Shown here: in pieces, positions 53,157 to 63,326 of the stretch
Layout of the letters: every line of letters starts with the position of its first letter
How positions within the stretch are numbered: the stretch's first letter is position 1
From: Sulfobacillus thermosulfidooxidans DSM 9293
GTDB taxonomy: Bacteria; Bacillota; Sulfobacillia; Sulfobacillales; Sulfobacillaceae
Length of the DNA: 64,000 bases
NCBI RefSeq assembly: GCF_900176145.1
Contig: NZ_FWWY01000001.1
Span: forward strand, 2,911,444 to 2,975,443
Reading direction: 5' to 3'
Notes under the pieces: generated by a model
Seen by the model: the letters and a program-made list of their open reading frames with translations, nothing else
Told to the model about the DNA's origin: nothing
The model's database searches: none
Translations under genes and position numbers: made by a program

Positions 53157-53768
53157 GTGATATCCGCTAATGACGTGAAGAAGCTTCGTGAAATGACGGG
53201 TGCTGGCATGATGGAATGCAAAAAGGCACTCGAGCAAGCAAATGGGGATTTTGAACGGGCGATAGACATTTTGCGTGAACGGGGATTAGCCCAAGCCGCC
53301 AAGAAGGCCGGTCGGGAAGCCAATGAAGGCTTAATCGAAAGCTATATTCATTTGCAAGGCCGGATTGGCGTCTTGCTAGAGATCAATTGTGAAACGGACT
53401 TTGTTGCTAACACGGCGGATTTCCATACATTGGCCCATGATATTGCCATGCATATTGCGGCAGCCAATCCACGTTATGTGAGCCGGGAACAAGTACCTGC
53501 GGAAGAAATTGAGCATGAACGGCAAGTGCTCAGTGCTCAAGCTCAAAATGAGGGGAAACCACCTGCTATTGTGGAAAAAATGGTAGCGGGACGCATCGAG
53601 AAATACTATAAGGAAGTATGCCTGCTGGACCAACCGTTTATTAAAAATCCGGACATCACGGTCGATCAATTATTAAAGGAGCATATCGCCCGCCTTGGCG
53701 AGCAGATTGTTGTGAGACGTTTTGCCCGGTTTGAACGGGGAGAAGAATTGCCTGTCACACTGGCTTAA
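53157..53768 (+). CDS. tsf: elongation factor Ts
   Basis: 203 residues, the short form. [20 protein letters not shown] (nucleotide-exchange N-terminal motif) and [10 protein letters not shown] are diagnostic. GTG 53157 has GAGGAGGA upstream. It regenerates EF-Tu-GTP. Confidence 0.97.
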   Translation: MISANDVKKLREMTGAGMMECKKALEQANGDFERAIDILRERGLAQAAKKAGREANEGLIESYIHLQGRIGVLLEINCETDFVANTADFHTLAHDIAMHIAAANPRYVSREQVPAEEIEHERQVLSAQAQNEGKPPAIVEKMVAGRIEKYYKEVCLLDQPFIKNPDITVDQLLKEHIARLGEQIVVRRFARFERGEELPVTLA

Positions 53769-53775
53769 CCAAAAC

Positions 53776-53796
53776 GAAGGGCACATTGTGCCCTTC
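53776..53796 (+). promoter_or_regulatory. intercistronic hairpin tsf-pyrH
   Basis: Perfect 9-bp stem GAAGGGCAC-att-GTGCCCTTC, no T-run. Confidence 0.55.
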
Positions 53797-53821
53797 AAGT
53801 ACGCTCAAGGGAGGAGCAATA

Positions 53822-54553
53822 ATGTCCGAACAGCCAAAATATCGCCGCATCGTCCTCAAACTGTCCGGGGAAGCACTTGCAGGATCTGCCGGATACGGGA
53901 TTGACCCCACGGTCGTGGATAGTATTGCCCGCCAAATCAAGGACGTGTTAAGTTTAGGTGTACAGACCGCGGTTGTTGTCGGTGGCGGCAATATCTGGCG
54001 GGGACAATCGGGTTCTTCAAAGGGTATGGACCGGGCCACAGCAGATTATATGGGAATGTTGGCAACGGTTATCAATGCCCTGGCCTTGATGGATGCTTTA
54101 GAAAAACACGGCGTTCCTGTGCGAGTGCAAACAGCCATTGAGATGAAAGAGGTCGCGGAACCCTACATTCGCCGTCGCGCCATTAACCATTTAGAAAAAA
54201 ATCGGGTTGTGATTTTTGCTGCGGGTAATGGGAATCCGTATTTCTCTACCGATACAACAGCAGCATTACGGGCTGCAGAAATTGAAGCCGATGTCATGTT
54301 AAAAGCCACGAAAGAAGCGGGAGTTTATGATGCCGATCCGCGTACCAATCCCGAAGCGAAAAAATTGGACGAAATCGGCTATCTTGATGTGCTAAAAGAA
54401 AACCTCCGGGTGATGGATGCCACGGCGACATCGCTGTGCATGGACAATAATATCCCCATCGTCGTTTTCAACATGAATCAATATGGCAACATCCGGAAGG
54501 TCGTGTTAGGTGAACCGATTGGTACGTTTGTAAGGAGCGATCATCATGCTTAA
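53822..54553 (+). CDS. pyrH: uridylate kinase
   Basis: 243 residues. [35 protein letters not shown] and [13 protein letters not shown] are PyrH signatures; amino-acid kinase fold, UMP to UDP. GGGAGGAGC precedes ATG 53822. It overlaps frr by eight bases. Confidence 0.97.
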   Translation: MSEQPKYRRIVLKLSGEALAGSAGYGIDPTVVDSIARQIKDVLSLGVQTAVVVGGGNIWRGQSGSSKGMDRATADYMGMLATVINALALMDALEKHGVPVRVQTAIEMKEVAEPYIRRRAINHLEKNRVVIFAAGNGNPYFSTDTTAALRAAEIEADVMLKATKEAGVYDADPRTNPEAKKLDEIGYLDVLKENLRVMDATATSLCMDNNIPIVVFNMNQYGNIRKVVLGEPIGTFVRSDHHA

Positions 54554-55103
54554 GGATATTTTAAGTGACGCCGAGAATAAAATGAAAAAGGCTGTCGAGG
54601 TTTTTGAGCGAGATTTGAATTCCATGCGAGCCGGGCGGGCACATCCGGGTCTTTTAGAAAAGGTTCCGGTTGATTATTATGGAGCCATTACGCCATTACA
54701 ACATCTCGCAGGAATTTCTGTTCCCGAATCCCGCACCCTGATTGTGCAGCCGTTTGACCGGAATGCCATTCCGGCGATTGAAAAAGCCATTATGAAAGCC
54801 GATTTAGGGGTATCGGTCCGTGTTGATGGATCTGTACTCCGGGTCAGTGTTCCGATGTTAACAGAGGAGCGTCGAAAAGATTTAGTGAAGCAACTGCGTA
54901 AGCGGCTCGAGGAAGAAAAAGTGGCCATTCGCAATATTCGTCGGGAAGCTTTGGACGCCCTGAAGACTGAACAAAAAGAGCACATTATTACTGAGGATGA
55001 TGAACGGCGGGGGCAAAATGATGTGCAGAAACTTACCGACCGGTACATTAAAGAGCTGGAAGGCGTTGCAGAAGGACGCGAACGGGAAATTTTGACGCCC
55101 TGA
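54546..55103 (+). CDS. frr: ribosome recycling factor
   Basis: 185 residues, exactly the usual size. [21 protein letters not shown] near the start and the long coiled-coil rods [21 protein letters not shown] match RRF. It disassembles post-termination ribosomes with EF-G. Start overlaps pyrH end. Confidence 0.97.
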   Translation: MLKDILSDAENKMKKAVEVFERDLNSMRAGRAHPGLLEKVPVDYYGAITPLQHLAGISVPESRTLIVQPFDRNAIPAIEKAIMKADLGVSVRVDGSVLRVSVPMLTEERRKDLVKQLRKRLEEEKVAIRNIRREALDALKTEQKEHIITEDDERRGQNDVQKLTDRYIKELEGVAEGREREILTP

Positions 55104-55140
55104 GTTCTCACCATACCATGTCGCGCTTTTGGGAGGCCTG

Positions 55141-55899
55141 ATGGACACAGATGCTCGACAACACCTTATGTTGGATTCACAAAATCCAGCTCAGTACGGC
55201 AAGTTGCCCCGTCACATTGCCATTATCATGGACGGAAATGGCCGTTGGGCTCAACAGCGAGGTCTAAATCGTGCCGAGGGACATCGTGCCGGTGTGAAGG
55301 CGTTGAAGCCCATTGTCAAAGAGTGTGCTGCAATGGGCATCGAAGTCTTGACAGTCTATGCTTTTTCTACGGAGAATTGGTCAAGGCCTCAAGTCGAAGT
55401 GGAGGCTTTATGGGATTTATTAGTGGAATATTTGCGGTCTGAAACGGCCGAGCTGAAGGCTGAAGGGGTTCGTATCCAGACGATTGGAAATGTTGGGGCC
55501 TTGCCAATACGAGCTCAGAAAGCCATTGATGCAGCGATGCGTGAAACCGCCAGTGAAACGCGAATGGTATTGAATTTAGCATTAAACTATGGTGGCCGGG
55601 ATGAATTGGTGCGCGCGGTCAATCGTTGGCTTGATGAGCATCGTCCCTTATCTCCGGATAGCTATATGACAGCCAATGCGATAGCCGCTCACTTAGATAC
55701 GGCGGGTTTACCTGATCCAGACCTATTGATTCGTTCGAGCGGAGAACTTCGCATTTCCAACTTTCTTTTATGGCAACTTGCTTATGCGGAGATCTACGTT
55801 ACTGAGACCTTGTGGCCAGATTTCAACCCGATGGAGCTCCATAAGGCGATTCGTGCCTACCAAAAACGCGACCGGCGTTTTGGCGGCCTTCGGGAATAA
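55141..55899 (+). CDS. uppS: isoprenyl (undecaprenyl) diphosphate synthase
   Basis: 252 residues. HIAIIMDGNGRWAQQRGL with catalytic D31, AFSTENWSRP, NYGGRDELVRA and DLLIRSSGELRISNFLLWQLAYAE are cis-prenyltransferase signatures. Produces the lipid carrier for cell-wall synthesis. ATG 55141 follows GGGAGG. Confidence 0.96.
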   Translation: MDTDARQHLMLDSQNPAQYGKLPRHIAIIMDGNGRWAQQRGLNRAEGHRAGVKALKPIVKECAAMGIEVLTVYAFSTENWSRPQVEVEALWDLLVEYLRSETAELKAEGVRIQTIGNVGALPIRAQKAIDAAMRETASETRMVLNLALNYGGRDELVRAVNRWLDEHRPLSPDSYMTANAIAAHLDTAGLPDPDLLIRSSGELRISNFLLWQLAYAEIYVTETLWPDFNPMELHKAIRAYQKRDRRFGGLRE

Positions 55900-55911
55900 G
55901 GAGTAACGGGT

Positions 55912-56694
55912 GTGCTGGGACTTCGAATACTAACCGCGACATTTGGAATTCCCGTCATCATTCTCTTGGTGTATCTGGGAGGGTGGTTTTTGGTGGCGGG
56001 TGTCGCCATTTTAGCGGCGATTGGTGTTGTAGAAATTCACCGGATGTTTCATTCCCGCGGCATTGTATTTTATCCCTGGCTGGCTATTTTATGGATTTGG
56101 TCTCTGCTCACGGCAGTGGGATTAGGTAAACCTTTGATGTCGGTATTGGTTTTAGGGGTGGCTATTGTTGCCATTGTGGCCTTATTAAGTTCGCCACAAG
56201 AAAGTCTGCAAGGTGCTGTTACCACGACGTGGGTAGCCCTGTATGTGGGGCTGTTTTTTGCGTTCCTTCCCCTTATTCGCGAAATGGTTCATGGACAATT
56301 TTTAGCCTATACCTTTTTTGCTGTGATTTGGACGACGGACACGATGGCCTTCTTTGTAGGCCGCCGATTTGGCAAACATAAATTAATGCCCCGTGTCAGT
56401 CCAGGAAAGACGTGGGAAGGAACAGTCGGAGGCACCATAGGCGGTACAGTGGTGGCCATTGGCGCCTTTTATTTAATGCATGCCCACATGGTGGACGGAT
56501 TGATTTTTGGTCTGGTGATCAGTGTCATGGGACAAATCGGCGATTTGTTGGAATCTGCCATCAAAAGGTACAGTGGGGTAAAAGATTCGGGAGGGTTGCT
56601 ACCGGGGCATGGAGGGGTACTTGACCGTTTTGATTCATCTTTGCTGACCTTACCCATTGCCTATTATTTGTTGCGAGGCTTGGGCATACATTAG
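55912..56694 (+). CDS. cdsA: phosphatidate cytidylyltransferase
   Basis: 260 residues with seven or eight hydrophobic helices. C-terminal signature SAIKRYSGVKDSGGLLPGHGGVLDRFDS is diagnostic. Makes CDP-diacylglycerol from CTP and phosphatidate. GTG 55912 with AAGGAG upstream; 12 bases after uppS. Confidence 0.96.
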   Translation: MLGLRILTATFGIPVIILLVYLGGWFLVAGVAILAAIGVVEIHRMFHSRGIVFYPWLAILWIWSLLTAVGLGKPLMSVLVLGVAIVAIVALLSSPQESLQGAVTTTWVALYVGLFFAFLPLIREMVHGQFLAYTFFAVIWTTDTMAFFVGRRFGKHKLMPRVSPGKTWEGTVGGTIGGTVVAIGAFYLMHAHMVDGLIFGLVISVMGQIGDLLESAIKRYSGVKDSGGLLPGHGGVLDRFDSSLLTLPIAYYLLRGLGIH

Positions 56695-56712
56695 CTGCAT
56701 GGAGGCAGGCTA

Positions 56713-57747
56713 ATGCGCAACTATATCAAACGAGTGATTATCTGGATCGTCATGTGTGGCATAGTGTATGCGTTTTGGCGATGGTATAGTGGCCTTCTTA
56801 TGCCATTTGTCCTCGCAGTGTTGTTGGCAGTGTGGTTAGATCCCATTGTGGGTAAACTGGAGCATTGGGGCCTTTCGCGAAGTTTGGCGGCACTTTTGGC
56901 CGTTATCTCTTCGATTTTGGGCTTGTTTGTGATCCTTACTGTGCTAGCGACCGTATTGGTGACTGAATTGAAGCAACTTCTGAGAACGTTACCTGCGGTT
57001 GTCACCACAATAGAGCAGAGTTTATATGGTCTCGTCGACAAATTGGGGCAGGTCCAACAGCCCTTTGGTCCAGGTCCTGAGGGTTGGCAAATGCAGATGC
57101 AAACCGTATCGCGTTTAGTAGAATCGATTCTTCGCATGGTAGCAAATTTTCTCGTCCATTTGCCGGATACCATGTTAATGTTAATGGTAGCCGTAATGGC
57201 AGCCTTTTTTATTATGCGCGATAAGGAGCGGGTGGCCCGGCATGTTGTGGCATGGTTTCCACCGCCTTGGCGTCCTTATGTGGCATCTATGCGCACGGAT
57301 ATCACATCGGGGACTTTAGGGTTTCTCAAGGCACAACTCATGTTGGTGAGTTTGACGGCTTTAGGCACAATGACGGGTTTGTTGTTACTGGGGCTGCATT
57401 ATGCCGTGCTGATTGGCATAGTGGCTGGCGTTCTCGATTTTATTCCTTATATGGGACCAACAACGATTTTGATTCCTTGGGCCCTGGTTCAACTGGTTAC
57501 GGGCCATCCGGTCACTGTGGCAAAGATCGTTATCGTGATGTTAGCGGTGGCATTGGTTAGGCAAATTGCTGAGCCTCGGCTCGTGGGCCAGAATATGGGC
57601 CTTCATCCGCTTGTAGCCATACTCGCGTTGTACTTGGGGGTTCAATTCTTCGGGGCGTCGGGCTTTTTAGTCGGACCGATCTCGGCAGTCATCATCAAGG
57701 TGATGGCGCAAGTCTTTGATCCTCCCGCTCTTGATAGCAAAAGCTAA
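56713..57747 (+). CDS. AI-2E family transporter (PerM-like)
   Basis: 344 residues; N-terminal helix pair with LLMPFVLAVLLAVWLDPIVGKLE, several C-terminal helices, and GVLDFIPYMGPTTILIPWALV, the conserved family loop. Family includes autoinducer-2 exporters and Na+/H+ antiporters; substrate unknown here. Its insertion between cdsA and dxr departs from the Bacillus order. Confidence 0.85.
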   Translation: MRNYIKRVIIWIVMCGIVYAFWRWYSGLLMPFVLAVLLAVWLDPIVGKLEHWGLSRSLAALLAVISSILGLFVILTVLATVLVTELKQLLRTLPAVVTTIEQSLYGLVDKLGQVQQPFGPGPEGWQMQMQTVSRLVESILRMVANFLVHLPDTMLMLMVAVMAAFFIMRDKERVARHVVAWFPPPWRPYVASMRTDITSGTLGFLKAQLMLVSLTALGTMTGLLLLGLHYAVLIGIVAGVLDFIPYMGPTTILIPWALVQLVTGHPVTVAKIVIVMLAVALVRQIAEPRLVGQNMGLHPLVAILALYLGVQFFGASGFLVGPISAVIIKVMAQVFDPPALDSKS

Positions 57748-57784
57748 CAAGAAGGAGAAAAATGCCAGAGAAGATGAGGCGATT

Positions 57785-58939
57785 ATGACACAAATCATTG
57801 TTTTGGGGGCAACCGGTTCTGTCGGAGAAACAGCTTTTCGGGTTCTCCAGCACGATGCCGACCGCATTCGCGTCGATGGCCTAGTGGCGCACAGCAATTT
57901 TGAGCGCTTGTGGGAAATGGGTACAACCCTTCATGCAAACTGGGTGGGTCTAACAGATACAGAGGCCGCCATGAAACTCCGGGCCCAACATGGATCCCGA
58001 GGGCCGCGTATCATAGCAGGATTCGATGCAATTTTGGAAGAAATCGCATCCTCCCCAGCAGAAAAAGTGATTGGGGCCATGACAGGATTTGCCGGACTTT
58101 TGCCGACGTTAACAGCCATTCGCTACGGCAAGGACATTTTATTGGCCAACAAAGAAACGATGGTGGCTGCCGGGGATTTGGTCCGGCAAGCGGCGAAGAC
58201 GAGCGGTAGTCACATTATTCCGGTCGATAGTGAACACTCTGCGATTTTTCAATGTCTCGCTCTGGATCAGCCCTTACGTCGTATCGTACTCACATGCTCA
58301 GGCGGTCCTTTTCGGGGACGAACCCGAAAAGACTTGGTTAATGTCCGCGTCGAAGATGCGCTCAAACATCCGAATTGGGCCATGGGGGCAAAAATAACGG
58401 TCGATTCCGCTACACTGATGAATAAAGGGTTAGAGATTATTGAAGCCCATCATTTATTTGATGTGACGTATGATCAAATTGATGTGGTTATTCATCCTCA
58501 AAGTGTTGTGCATTCGCTCGTGGAGTTTGTGGATGGGGCAACGATGGCCCAGTTGGGATGGCCGGACATGGCGGTTCCTGTGCAGGTGGCGCTCAGCTGG
58601 CCAGAGCGCTGGCCCCTTCCTCAAGAACCGTTAGATTTGACCCGTCAGCCCTTAACATTTGAGCCGCCGGATACCGAGACTTTTGAATCCTTGCGGATAG
58701 CCCGTGAAGCGGGAAGAATCGGGGGGTTAGTACCCACCGTGCTCAATGCCGCTAATGAAGTAGCGGTGTCACTCTTTTTATCGCGGGAAATCGGCTTTTT
58801 ATCGATTATCGACATCATTAAAGATGTTTTGCAGGATTTCCGGGACAACCGACCGGTGGTAACGCTAGAGGATATCCTGGATGCCGACCAATGGGCCCGG
58901 CAAGATGCTGTGCGGGTCGCTCGACGCTATCAGCAATAA
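57785..58939 (+). CDS. dxr: 1-deoxy-D-xylulose 5-phosphate reductoisomerase
   Basis: 384 residues. NADPH motif GATGSVG (8-14), ALLANKE-like ILLANKETMVAAG, PVDSEHSAIFQCL and VIHPQSVVHSLVEFVDG metal-site loop. Second step of the MEP isoprenoid route, matching ispG downstream and uppS upstream. ATG 57785 preferred over longer in-frame upstream reading; ribosome site GAGGCG. Confidence 0.95.
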   Translation: MTQIIVLGATGSVGETAFRVLQHDADRIRVDGLVAHSNFERLWEMGTTLHANWVGLTDTEAAMKLRAQHGSRGPRIIAGFDAILEEIASSPAEKVIGAMTGFAGLLPTLTAIRYGKDILLANKETMVAAGDLVRQAAKTSGSHIIPVDSEHSAIFQCLALDQPLRRIVLTCSGGPFRGRTRKDLVNVRVEDALKHPNWAMGAKITVDSATLMNKGLEIIEAHHLFDVTYDQIDVVIHPQSVVHSLVEFVDGATMAQLGWPDMAVPVQVALSWPERWPLPQEPLDLTRQPLTFEPPDTETFESLRIAREAGRIGGLVPTVLNAANEVAVSLFLSREIGFLSIIDIIKDVLQDFRDNRPVVTLEDILDADQWARQDAVRVARRYQQ

Positions 58940-58969
58940 GCACTGTACCACCCTAAGGGAGGGAAGCCG

Positions 58970-59992
58970 ATGACGACAGTGATCGCCATAATTCTAGTCT
59001 TTGGTGTGCTGGTTGCCGTCCATGAGTTGGGACACTTTTTGGTGGCCAAAGCGTTTGGTATGCGGGTTAATGAGTACTCTTTAGGCTTTGGCCCATCACT
59101 GTATAAGCACAAGTGGGGAGAAACTCAATATGCCTTGCGCATCATCCCTTTAGGAGGATATGTGCGTCTTGCCGGCATGGAAGGGGATAAGACAGGCGAT
59201 CCTCGTGAATTTCCGAATCGTCCTTTATGGCAGAGATTTTTAGTGGTCTTGGCTGGCCCTTTTATGAATCTGATTTTGGCGGCGGTGTTGTATGCGGTCA
59301 GTTTTGGACCGGTGGGTATTCCCACCGCGACTACCACGGTCCAGCAGGCCTTGCCGCATTATCCGGCTTATGAGGCCGGCATCCGGCCCGGCGATAAAAT
59401 TGTCAACATTGATGGTACCCCAGTGACCAATTGGGAAGAACTCGCTTCGGCGATTGTGGCTCATCATAATCAAGTCATGGACGTAACCGTTGTCCGCCAT
59501 GGTCATCGTCAAACCTTTGCCATGAAGACGCGCTATGATAAAACGCTGCATCAGTATGTTATCGGTATAAAGCCGCAAGTCATTACGATTCATCTTAATC
59601 CCTTTAAAGCATTAGTCGCTGGCGTGACGCAAACCATTCAGCTAACTGGAGCCTGGTTCTTTGCTTTGTTCCGTTTATTAGGGGGTCACGGGCCGTTCGA
59701 TTTAACAGGACCCGTGGGGATAGCTGAACTGGTGAGTCAAGCAGCACAATCGGGATTGGTGCAACTCTTGCTGCTATCTGCTGCCCTGTCGGCGAACTTG
59801 GGCCTGTTTAATATCTTGCCAATTCCCGTCCTCGATGGGAGCCGCCTCTTTTTAATGGTTGTCGAGGGAATCCGGCACAAAGCGATGGATCCCGACCGAG
59901 AGAATATGATTCATTTCGTGGGATTTGTGCTTCTTATGGCGTTGGTCCTGGTCGTGACCTTTCATGATATCGAACATTTATTCCATGCTTGA
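58970..59992 (+). CDS. rseP: site-2 intramembrane metalloprotease RseP (RasP)
   Basis: 340 residues. Zinc motif HELGH at 18-22 within the first helix, a PDZ domain (about 110-185, AYEAGIRPGDKIVNIDG), and NILPIPVLDG towards the C-terminus supplying the third ligand. Cleaves anti-sigma factors and signal-peptide remnants. AAGGGAGGG precedes ATG 58970. Confidence 0.95.
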   Translation: MTTVIAIILVFGVLVAVHELGHFLVAKAFGMRVNEYSLGFGPSLYKHKWGETQYALRIIPLGGYVRLAGMEGDKTGDPREFPNRPLWQRFLVVLAGPFMNLILAAVLYAVSFGPVGIPTATTTVQQALPHYPAYEAGIRPGDKIVNIDGTPVTNWEELASAIVAHHNQVMDVTVVRHGHRQTFAMKTRYDKTLHQYVIGIKPQVITIHLNPFKALVAGVTQTIQLTGAWFFALFRLLGGHGPFDLTGPVGIAELVSQAAQSGLVQLLLLSAALSANLGLFNILPIPVLDGSRLFLMVVEGIRHKAMDPDRENMIHFVGFVLLMALVLVVTFHDIEHLFHA

Positions 59993-60046
59993 ACGCATCG
60001 GGTCGTGTTAAGATAAAATAAGAGGAATTGGAACGATAAAGGAGGT

Positions 60047-61165
60047 GTGCCCGAATTTCGATTTCGGGCCCATATGAGCAAAGCTGTTCGAGTACGTGAT
60101 GTCATCATAGGGGGCGGGGCCCCTGTTGTGGTGCAAGGTATGACCAAAACCGACACGAGAAATGTCAAAGCGACACTGGATGAAATTTATCGGTACGTGG
60201 ATGTAGGATGTGAAATTGTTCGGGTCGCGGTGCCGGATCATGAGGCAGCTGAAGCCGTCAAGGAGATTGTGGCTCACTCACCGATTCCCGTTGTGGCGGA
60301 TATTCATTTTGATTATCGACTGGCGCTTGAAGTCATCAAAGCAGGGGTCGATAAATTACGTTTGAACCCGGGCAACATTGGTGGGCGTGATCGCGTCGAA
60401 CAAGTCGTCCGGGCGGCAAAGGAACGCATGATTCCCATTCGCATTGGTGTGAATTCCGGTTCAATCGAAAAGAACCTGCTGCATGATTACGGTCGGACCG
60501 CCGAGACGTTGGTGAAATCTGCGGAGAGCCATATCCAAATCTTAAATGATTTGGATTATGACAATATTGTGGTATCACTAAAGGCATCTGACGTGCCGAC
60601 TATGGTAGCGGCCTATCGTTTGATGGCGAAAACCTATGACTACCCTCTTCATTTAGGCGTAACCGAAGCGGGTACGCTCTTTCAAGGCACCATCAAGTCG
60701 GCGATTGGCATTGGAACCTTATTAGCCGAAGGTATTGGAGACACCATCCGGGTTTCCTTGACTGCACCCGGCGAAGAAGAAATTCGCGTTGCCTGGGAAA
60801 TTCTCAAAAGCTTGAAATTGCGGGATCGTGGGGCAAATATTGTCGCTTGCCCGACCTGTGGGCGCTTACAATTTGATATGTGGCCCGTGACCAATGAGCT
60901 CGAAAGACGGCTAGCGACCATTGCTGAACCCATTACGGTGGCGGTCATGGGCTGCGCAGTGAACGGACCCGGTGAAGCCCGTGAAGCCGATGTCGGTCTT
61001 GCGGGGGGAAAGAATATGGGGTTGATTTTCCGTCACGGGGAAATCGTGCGCCGTGTCGATCAAAAGGATATGGTAGAAGAATTGTGGAAAGAAATTTTGG
61101 ATGCAGCTGAGGAGGTTCGTGCGGGTGGACAAAGTTCTCAAGGAAATCACCCCCAAGTCAAGTGA
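60047..61165 (+). CDS. ispG: 4-hydroxy-3-methylbut-2-enyl diphosphate synthase
   Basis: 372 residues from GTG 60047. IspG features: VVVQGMTKTDTRNVKATLDEI, DIHFDYRLALEV, KLRLNPGNIG, IRIGVNSGSIEKN, and the 4Fe-4S cysteines in CPTCGRLQFD and GCAVNGPGEA. Penultimate MEP enzyme. Start is odd: AAAGGAGG ends one base before GTG 60047, while ATG 60074 is 28 bases away but separated by the hairpin GCCCGAA/TTCGGGC. The residues before ATG 60074 align with the N-terminus of Bacillus IspG, favouring the GTG. Confidence 0.93.
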   Translation: MPEFRFRAHMSKAVRVRDVIIGGGAPVVVQGMTKTDTRNVKATLDEIYRYVDVGCEIVRVAVPDHEAAEAVKEIVAHSPIPVVADIHFDYRLALEVIKAGVDKLRLNPGNIGGRDRVEQVVRAAKERMIPIRIGVNSGSIEKNLLHDYGRTAETLVKSAESHIQILNDLDYDNIVVSLKASDVPTMVAAYRLMAKTYDYPLHLGVTEAGTLFQGTIKSAIGIGTLLAEGIGDTIRVSLTAPGEEEIRVAWEILKSLKLRDRGANIVACPTCGRLQFDMWPVTNELERRLATIAEPITVAVMGCAVNGPGEAREADVGLAGGKNMGLIFRHGEIVRRVDQKDMVEELWKEILDAAEEVRAGGQSSQGNHPQVK

Positions 61166-62555
61166 TTTTTCTCAATGGTATGTGGATGTTATAAGAAAAG
61201 CCGACATGGTTGATTACGCTCCCATGAAGGGCTTTATGGTCATGAAGCCCTATAGTTACCGCATTTGGGAGTTTATTCAAGAGGCGATGGATCGCCGATT
61301 TAAGGAAACCGGTCATGAGAATGCCTATTTTCCTCTCTTGATTCCAGAACATCTCTTAGCCAAGGAAGCTGAACATATTGAAGGATTCTCCGCAGAAGTG
61401 GCGTGGGTCACCATGGGAGGGCGTGAAGTGTTGCCCGAACGATTGGCCGTGAGACCGACTTCAGAAACAATCATTGGTGCGATGTACTCCCAGTGGATTC
61501 ATTCCTACCGGGACCTGCCGGTGTTAATTAACCAATGGGCCAATGTCCTGCGGTGGGAAAAAGCGACTCGGCCGTTTTTGCGCACGACTGAATTTTTGTG
61601 GCAAGAGGGACATACAGTACACCGTACCGCCGACGAAGCCTTACGAGAAACCTTGCAGCAATTAGAGATTTACCGGGAGGTTATTGAGGAATATTTAGCT
61701 ATCCCTGTGATTCAAGGGGTCAAGAGTGCAGGAGAACGCTTTGCGGGAGCTGTTGATACCTATACCTTGGAGTCGTTAATGGGGGATGGACGGGCTCTTC
61801 AGACTGCCACCTCGCACTTTCTGGGCCAGCATTTTTCCAAGGCATTCGACATCCAATTTTTAGATGAAGATGGTGTGCTGAAATATGGGTGGACTACATC
61901 ATGGGGCAGTTCTACTCGCATGATCGGTGCATTAATCATGGTTCACGGCGATGACAAAGGCCTGCGCCTGCCGCCGAAAGTTGCGCCCATTCAAGTGGTC
62001 ATTGTACCGATTGGACGAGGAGAGGATCGGGAAAAAGTCCTAGCGCATGCGAGAGATTTAGCCGCGAGTTTGACCGCCATTGCGCGCGTTAAATTAGATG
62101 ATCGGGATGAATTTACCCCAGGCTACAAGTTTAATGATTGGGAAATGCGTGGGGTGCCCTTGCGCATTGAAATCGGTCCTAAGGATATGGCCAAAAATCA
62201 AGTGATGATTGCTAGACGCGACACCGGGGAAAAGATCAGTGTGGCGGAATCCGACTTACTGACTAAAGTACCCGAATTATTAAATGCTGTGCAGGACGAA
62301 CTATTCCGTCAGGCCAAAGAATTTCAACAATCGCACTCGTATGCGATTGCCAATTACCAGGAAATGGATCAATATGGATATCGAGGCTTTTTCCGGGGCG
62401 ACTGGTGTGGAAGCGAAGAGTGTGCAACGCGCCTAAAAACTGAAACGGGTATCACGATTCGGTGCTTGCCCTTTGGCGAATCTCCCGTAACAGGCCACTG
62501 CGTTGTTTGTGATGAACCAAGCCAATACCGTGCGTTGTTCGCCCGGGCCTATTAA
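61125..62555 (+). CDS. proS: prolyl-tRNA synthetase, eukaryote/archaea-like form
   Basis: 476 residues, without the bacterial editing insertion. Class II motifs: RPTSETIIGAMYSQW (motif 2 region upstream), RWEKATRPFLRTTEFLWQEGHTVH, TATSHFLGQHFSKAFDI and a C-terminal zinc-like CGSEECA...CLPFGE...GHCVVCDEP. GTG 61125 has GAGGAGG nine bases upstream and lies 41 bases inside ispG. Archaeal-type ProRS occurs in several bacteria, so not by itself proof of recent transfer. Confidence 0.94.
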   Translation: MDKVLKEITPKSSDFSQWYVDVIRKADMVDYAPMKGFMVMKPYSYRIWEFIQEAMDRRFKETGHENAYFPLLIPEHLLAKEAEHIEGFSAEVAWVTMGGREVLPERLAVRPTSETIIGAMYSQWIHSYRDLPVLINQWANVLRWEKATRPFLRTTEFLWQEGHTVHRTADEALRETLQQLEIYREVIEEYLAIPVIQGVKSAGERFAGAVDTYTLESLMGDGRALQTATSHFLGQHFSKAFDIQFLDEDGVLKYGWTTSWGSSTRMIGALIMVHGDDKGLRLPPKVAPIQVVIVPIGRGEDREKVLAHARDLAASLTAIARVKLDDRDEFTPGYKFNDWEMRGVPLRIEIGPKDMAKNQVMIARRDTGEKISVAESDLLTKVPELLNAVQDELFRQAKEFQQSHSYAIANYQEMDQYGYRGFFRGDWCGSEECATRLKTETGITIRCLPFGESPVTGHCVVCDEPSQYRALFARAY

Positions 62556-62581
62556 GTTCATGCGAATGAGGGTGTGGGTCC

Positions 62582-63223
62582 ATGTCGAGAGAACGCGTTG
62601 CTGCGATTGTGCCGGCGTATAACGAAGAGGCTAACATCGCATGTGTTTTACAAGTTTTGTGTCAGGTACCGGAAATCGACCAAATCATTGTGGTCAATGA
62701 CGGATCATTAGACCGCACTGGTGAGGTGGCTGCAAGTTTTCCCAACGTGACGGTAATCGACCAAATTGAAAATCAAGGGAAAGGGGCGGCTTTGAAAGTG
62801 GGAGCCGAAGCCGCCGATGCCGATATTCTCTTATTTCTCGATGCCGATCTCATCGGCTTGACCGTGCCGCACGTGCAACAACTGCTTAAACCGGTGCTAG
62901 ACGGGGAAACAGATGCCACCGTGGGGATTTTTGACGGCGGGCGTACGAGCACGGACTGGGCTCAGGCTTTAGCCCCGTTTTTATCCGGTCAACGCGTTTT
63001 GCGGCGGGCGTTATTGACTGGCGTCGATCACATCGATGAAGCCCGTTTCGGCGTCGAATTGCAACTGCATCGGCAGTTAAAACGCATGGGAAAAGTTCCC
63101 AAAGAAGTCATTTTGAAAGATGTTTCTCAAGTCATGAAAGAAGAAAAATTAGGACTCGCTAAAGGATTTGCGGCACGCATGCGTATGTATTGGGAAATCA
63201 TTCGGGAAATTCCCCGAATATAA
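62582..63223 (+). CDS. family 2 glycosyltransferase, soluble
   Basis: 213 residues. VPAYNEEANIACVLQVL, VNDGSLDRTGEVA and the DxD-like LFLDADL are GT-A/GT2 marks; no membrane segment, unlike dolichol-phosphate-type enzymes. Resembles short glycosyltransferases of Firmicutes that precede polC. Substrate unknown. Confidence 0.82.
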   Translation: MSRERVAAIVPAYNEEANIACVLQVLCQVPEIDQIIVVNDGSLDRTGEVAASFPNVTVIDQIENQGKGAALKVGAEAADADILLFLDADLIGLTVPHVQQLLKPVLDGETDATVGIFDGGRTSTDWAQALAPFLSGQRVLRRALLTGVDHIDEARFGVELQLHRQLKRMGKVPKEVILKDVSQVMKEEKLGLAKGFAARMRMYWEIIREIPRI

Positions 63224-63247
63224 TGCCTGACTTTATCATTTTGTCAC

Positions 63248-63275
63248 TTGCTGACGCTGCTAAATCTGCTAGAGA
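63248..63275 (+). promoter_or_regulatory. possible polC promoter
   Basis: TTGCTG (63248-63253), 16-base spacer, TAGAGA with TGC in front. Imperfect. Confidence 0.3.
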
Positions 63276-63326
63276 TGATCAAAGATGCAATTCACTCCGT
63301 AAAGATGTCACGTGTGAGGGATTAAG

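Noticed and set aside
61125-62555. Recent transfer of the archaeal-type proS
   Set aside because: Composition is like neighbours, the gene is embedded in the conserved operon and this ProRS type is common among bacteria.
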